DNA from: SAR116 cluster bacterium AG-426-I14
GTDB taxonomy: Bacteria; Pseudomonadota; Alphaproteobacteria; Puniceispirillales; Marisalimonadaceae
Length of the DNA: 64,000 bases
Reading direction: 5' to 3'
Assembly: GCA_003210055.1 (NCBI GenBank)
Contig: QCNS01000010.1
Location: 1 to 64,000, forward strand
Position numbers and translations under genes: made by a program. Below the pieces are notes generated by a model. The model had not been told where the DNA came from, did not search any database, and worked only from the letters and a program-made list of their open reading frames with translations. This document shows, piece after piece, positions 60,948 through 64,000 of the stretch (positions are counted from its first letter, which is position 1; the number at the start of each line of letters is the position of its first letter).

Positions 60948-61072
60948 ACTAGAAAAATCGTCAAAAGTGCAAGTAATATTATTATAGCTATAGTGGTGAA
61001 AATCGTAAACTTCAAAAAATTTTCATAAAAAAGTTTATTGTCTTTTAATTGTTTTTCTAATTTTTTTTCCAT
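60944..61072 (-). CDS. 42-residue membrane protein, probable aa3-type oxidase subunit IV
   Basis: This small minus-strand gene fits the alphaproteobacterial aa3-type cytochrome c oxidase subunit IV family. A charged N-terminus ([13 protein letters not shown]) leads to an aromatic-F-x-x-F-x-K motif (YENFLKF) and one transmembrane helix to the C-terminus. Members of that family have a short polar head, a T-F-x-G-F-x-K-like motif and one helix. AGAAAG lies before the ATG. It follows purN by ten bases, so it is the third gene of purM-purN, and its stop overlaps ndk. The assignment rests on a short motif and size. Confidence 0.5.
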   Translation of the reverse strand: MEKKLEKQLKDNKLFYENFLKFTIFTTIAIIILLALLTIFLV

Positions 61073-61082
61073 CTGAAACTTT

Positions 61083-61715
61083 CTAAATTGAATATAAAAT
61101 CTTACTATATTTATTTTTTTTATTTTTTAAAGAATTTTTATTTTTTTTAAAATAAAAATTTAATATGTAATTTCTTATTGCCTTCGAGTATAAATAATGT
61201 TCACTTTTTTTTATTTTTTCTTCTATGCTTTTTTCATCATCCAAATTGTCAATAGCTATAGCAGATTGAGCTATTATAGTACCTGTATCAATACCTTTGT
61301 CCACAACATGTACTGTAGATCCATGAATCTTCATTCCCTGTCTAATAACCCTTGTATGAGTATTTAATCCAGGAAATAGTGGTAAAATAGAAGGATGAAT
61401 ATTTAAAATCTTTTTTTCCCATTTTTTTACAAATTCTTTCCCAAGTATTTTCATGAATCCTGCAAGACAAATCAACTCAATTGCATTTTTTTTAAGAATA
61501 TTATGTACCTCTTTTTCAAAATGACATTTTTTATAATTTTCAAACATATAAGTTTTATTTATTATAGATTTTGAAAATTCATAACCATCACATTTTCTAT
61601 CTGAAATAACTACCACTATCTCAAACGGATAATCTTCTTTTAAACTATTTCTGTAAATTGACTTAAAGTTCGAACCTTCACCAGAGATAAAAACCGCTGT
61701 TTTAATTTTATTCAT
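61083..61715 (-). CDS. purN: Phosphoribosylglycinamide formyltransferase
   Basis: This enzyme transfers a formyl group from 10-formyl-THF to GAR in purine synthesis. The 210 residues have ISGEGSNFKSIYRNS at the phosphate site, the catalytic NIHPSILPLFPGLNTHTRVIRQGMKIHGSTVH (Asn, His) and VDKGIDTGTIIAQ with the catalytic Asp. The C-terminus is Lys/Asn-rich and longer than usual. It overlaps purM by one base. It depends on formyl-THF, which fhs (31.7 kb) can supply. Confidence 0.94.
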   Translation of the reverse strand: MNKIKTAVFISGEGSNFKSIYRNSLKEDYPFEIVVVISDRKCDGYEFSKSIINKTYMFENYKKCHFEKEVHNILKKNAIELICLAGFMKILGKEFVKKWEKKILNIHPSILPLFPGLNTHTRVIRQGMKIHGSTVHVVDKGIDTGTIIAQSAIAIDNLDDEKSIEEKIKKSEHYLYSKAIRNYILNFYFKKNKNSLKNKKNKYSKILYSI

Positions 61716-62767
61716 TATAAACCCATAAAGTTTACTTTTTTATTCTTCTTTATTATTACTTCTCCAATTATCCAGCCTTTATAACCAACATTTGAAATTT
61801 GTTGCATAGCTCTCTCCACATCATCTTGATCCAAATAAACAAGTAATCCAACTCCACAATTAAATGTATTTAATAATTCTTTCCATGATAAGTTTCCTAT
61901 TTCTTTAATCCAATGAAACATAGGATCAATTTCATAGCTTTTCATATCTAATTTTATTGATAATTTATCCGAAAAAGATCTTGGTGGGTTATCAATCAAT
62001 CCACCACCTGTAATATGTGTAATACCATTAATCTTAACTTTTGTTTTTAGACTTTCAAATAATTTACAGTAAATATTAGTAGGCTTAAGTAGTATTTCTT
62101 CAAGAGATTTATTTTTGTTAAAAGGAGCTTTATTATACAAATTTATGGATTTATCTTCTATTATTTTCCTTAGAAGAGAAAATCCATTTGAATGAAAACC
62201 GCTACTTTCAATAGCTATGATAATATTATTTTCTTTTACATCATTTATATTAAAAATTTCATTTCTTTCTGCTGCGCCAATACAGAAACCAGCTAAATCC
62301 AGATTCTCTTCATTATAATGTCCTGGCATTTCTGCAGTTTCACCTCCTACGAGAGCACAATTAGCTAATTTACATCCTTTAACAATACCTTTTATAATTT
62401 CTGAAGTAATATTAATTTTTAGTTTACCTGTGGCAATATAATCCATAAAAAAATGAGGAGTACCTCCTTGTGCTATTATATCATTTACACACATTGCAAC
62501 TAAATCTATTCCAATATTAAAAAAATTTTTTGTTTTGATAGCTAGTTGAAGTTTTGTTCCTACTCCGTCAGTAGTACTCAATATTAATGGGTCAGCATAT
62601 CCAAGTTTTTTAATGTCAAAAATACTAGAAAAACCTCCAATATTTTTTAGAACTGAGTTATTATGAGTTGATGTTATGAGTGGTGTTAAGTCAGAAATTA
62701 ATTTATCTGCTTTTTTAATATCAACACCAGACATTTTGTAGGTTGAAGAACTATTTTTTTTACGCAT
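61715..62767 (-). CDS. purM: Phosphoribosylformylglycinamidine cyclo-ligase
   Basis: This is AIR synthetase of purine synthesis, ATP-dependent. The 350 residues contain GVDIKKADKLI, a glycine-rich FSSIFDIKKLGYADPLILSTTDGVGTKL, the VAMCVNDIIAQGGTPHFFMDY region, LVGGETAEMPGHY and GITHITGGGLIDNPPR. All are typical of PurM. It is the first of the purM-purN-microprotein unit and is divergent from the DUF2066 gene by 75 very A+T-rich bases. Confidence 0.95.
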   Translation of the reverse strand: MRKKNSSSTYKMSGVDIKKADKLISDLTPLITSTHNNSVLKNIGGFSSIFDIKKLGYADPLILSTTDGVGTKLQLAIKTKNFFNIGIDLVAMCVNDIIAQGGTPHFFMDYIATGKLKINITSEIIKGIVKGCKLANCALVGGETAEMPGHYNEENLDLAGFCIGAAERNEIFNINDVKENNIIIAIESSGFHSNGFSLLRKIIEDKSINLYNKAPFNKNKSLEEILLKPTNIYCKLFESLKTKVKINGITHITGGGLIDNPPRSFSDKLSIKLDMKSYEIDPMFHWIKEIGNLSWKELLNTFNCGVGLLVYLDQDDVERAMQQISNVGYKGWIIGEVIIKKNKKVNFMGL

Positions 62768-62842
62768 GTTTTTTCTTTTCTGGCAAAATTACTATTTTAT
62801 AATTAAATTAGATATTTTATGTGATTTCTAATAATATTAATA

Positions 62843-64000
62843 ATGTTTAAAATAAATAATACGATGCTTTTTTCAAAAATAAACCATAGTTTTCTAGTAT
62901 TAATTGTTTTTATTATTATCAATAACATTTTTTACATTAAAAACTCTCTTTCATCAAATTTTAAAGATTGTAAAGATAAGGCATATTATATAACTAATAT
63001 TAAATCTGATATAACAAGTCAAAACATACAAAAGGCAAAAACAATTGCAGAAAATAACGCCAAGTCTATAGCATTTAAAAAAATTTTTGAACGCTTAGTT
63101 TTAAATCCAAAAAATGAAAAAAAGTTCAAAATAGATTTAAAAAATCTGATAAATTTTATTAAAATTAATCAAGAAGCTAGTAGTATTAAAAGATTTGTAG
63201 GAAGTTTTGATGTTTGTTTCAACAAGTCTGAAACAACAAAATTATTCGAAAAAAACAATTTATCATATTCAGAAATTTTTAGTGTTCCAATTTCGGTATT
63301 ACCAATTTACGGTAGTCCAAGAGGTTATGTATTTTTTGACGACAAAAATTTCTGGCAAATTTTATGGACTAAGGAAATAGAAAGTTATAATGGACTTTTA
63401 AATCTAAAAATTTCAAAAGGTAATATTTTTTTAAAAAGAAAACTGAAAGCAAAAAAAATTTTAAGTTCAGAATCATCTGAAATTCTTAAAATACTTAAAT
63501 ATGATAAAACTAAAAGGTTAATAACAATAGTAGCAGAACCCGTTTTATTAAAAAATGGTAATTTTGCATTAAAAACTTTTGCTAAATTGTATGATAAAAA
63601 GGGTGAATTTATAGCCAACATATACAGCAATATTAAAAATTTTAAAAATTATGAAAATGTTCAAAAAAATGAAAAGAGGTATCTAGAAAAAGAAGTAAAA
63701 AATATAATTTATATTTACAGTGAAAGTTGGAAAAAATCTAATTTATTTAAAAAGGATGTTTTAACTCATATTGACTTGTATGTTCCAATTAATAAAGAAA
63801 ATAATTGGTCTAATTTCATAAGTTTAGTTGATAAAATTCCATATATAAATGATTTTATAATTGTAGCAATTCGCAATGATGTTGGTAAAGTAAGAATTCA
63901 ATTTCAAGGTACTGTAGATACTTTGTTTAGCATTTTTAACGAAAAAGGTCTAAAATTTAAAAAAGTTAAAGATGAATTTATTCTCTTAAGTACTGATTAA
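62843..64000 (+). CDS. DUF2066-family protein
   Basis: This 385-residue protein has an N-terminal signal peptide or anchor (about residues 15-33, LVLIVFIIINNIFYI). It resembles the alphaproteobacterial DUF2066 family of periplasmic or lipid-anchored proteins of unknown function, with the early AKTIAENNAKSIAFKKIFERLVL segment (usually A-R-x-x-A-x-x-x-G-x-x-x-A-F-x-x-L) and a central PISVLPIYGSPRGYVFFDDKNFWQILW (usually V-L-P-V-x-x-x-x-x-x-x-L-W-x-x-x-N-x-W). It is divergent from purM, the standard place for this family. The stop codon is the last three bases of the window, so the gene is complete. Confidence 0.8.
   Translation: MFKINNTMLFSKINHSFLVLIVFIIINNIFYIKNSLSSNFKDCKDKAYYITNIKSDITSQNIQKAKTIAENNAKSIAFKKIFERLVLNPKNEKKFKIDLKNLINFIKINQEASSIKRFVGSFDVCFNKSETTKLFEKNNLSYSEIFSVPISVLPIYGSPRGYVFFDDKNFWQILWTKEIESYNGLLNLKISKGNIFLKRKLKAKKILSSESSEILKILKYDKTKRLITIVAEPVLLKNGNFALKTFAKLYDKKGEFIANIYSNIKNFKNYENVQKNEKRYLEKEVKNIIYIYSESWKKSNLFKKDVLTHIDLYVPINKENNWSNFISLVDKIPYINDFIIVAIRNDVGKVRIQFQGTVDTLFSIFNEKGLKFKKVKDEFILLSTD

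Overview
The window is a 64 kb piece of a very A+T-rich, tightly packed alphaproteobacterial chromosome, probably a genome-streamlined marine plankton lineage. Three things support this. First, several families are confined to or typical of Alphaproteobacteria (DUF1489, DUF3126, DUF2794, DUF2066, a putative aa3 oxidase subunit IV microprotein). Second, the gene neighbourhoods are alphaproteobacterial (rpsF-rpsR-rplI-dnaB-alr; fabD-fabG-acpP-fabF-mltG-gmk; ksgA-pdxA-surA-lptG-lptF; purM-purN). Third, gaps are tiny and convergent genes abut or overlap. I cannot name the species. Genes read in the standard bacterial code and TAA is the commonest stop. I saw no tRNA, rRNA, CRISPR array, insertion sequence or prophage. 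No gene-free stretch exceeds about 210 bases.

Region 1 (1-17.9 kb) is an accessory metabolic zone. It carries DMT and AEC transporters, an Ldh2-type dehydrogenase, an HpaR-like MarR regulator divergent from an HpaI-type aldolase and an Old Yellow Enzyme, small NIPSNAP, DUF1330 and cupin proteins, and a cold-shock protein. A six-gene minus-strand run (pirin, ketopantoate-reductase-like, TrpE, TrpG, quinone reductase, LLM flavoenzyme) has the look of a small chorismate-using operon. Two unusual modules sit at 8.0-10.6 kb. One is a DUF1127 gene whose 3' UTR carries a hairpin with an anti-Shine-Dalgarno-like CCUCCUCCUC loop followed by an intrinsic terminator, which resembles the CcsR/'cuckoo' sRNA arrangement of Rhodobacter. 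The other is a divergent MarR gene heading a three-gene cassette that encodes a compact MotA/ExbB-like channel, a MotB/ExbD-like stator with a DUF2135-like periplasmic domain, and an unrecognised membrane protein.

Region 2 (18.0-28.3 kb) is a plus-strand run: mgtE, DUF1489, an RND efflux adaptor and permease, hisI, rlmE, guaB and guaA. Region 3 (28.3-37 kb) is mixed. It includes a 49-residue peptide with 14 cysteines on a five-residue period, a TPR-methyltransferase fusion that looks laterally acquired, fhs, a prolyl-tRNA editing protein, an FkbM methyltransferase, an alkyl-DNA repair protein and small alphaproteobacterial families.

Region 4 (37-64 kb) is core housekeeping. It covers outer-membrane assembly (YfgM-like, BamB, SurA, LptFG, MlaEF), ribosome and replication (Der, S6/S18/L9, DnaB, RsmA), purine synthesis (PurF, PurM, PurN, Gmk, Ndk), fatty acid synthesis, and cell wall (Alr, MltG). 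Genes often found in these neighbourhoods in other alphaproteobacteria (lptD, radA, mlaD, holC) are not here.
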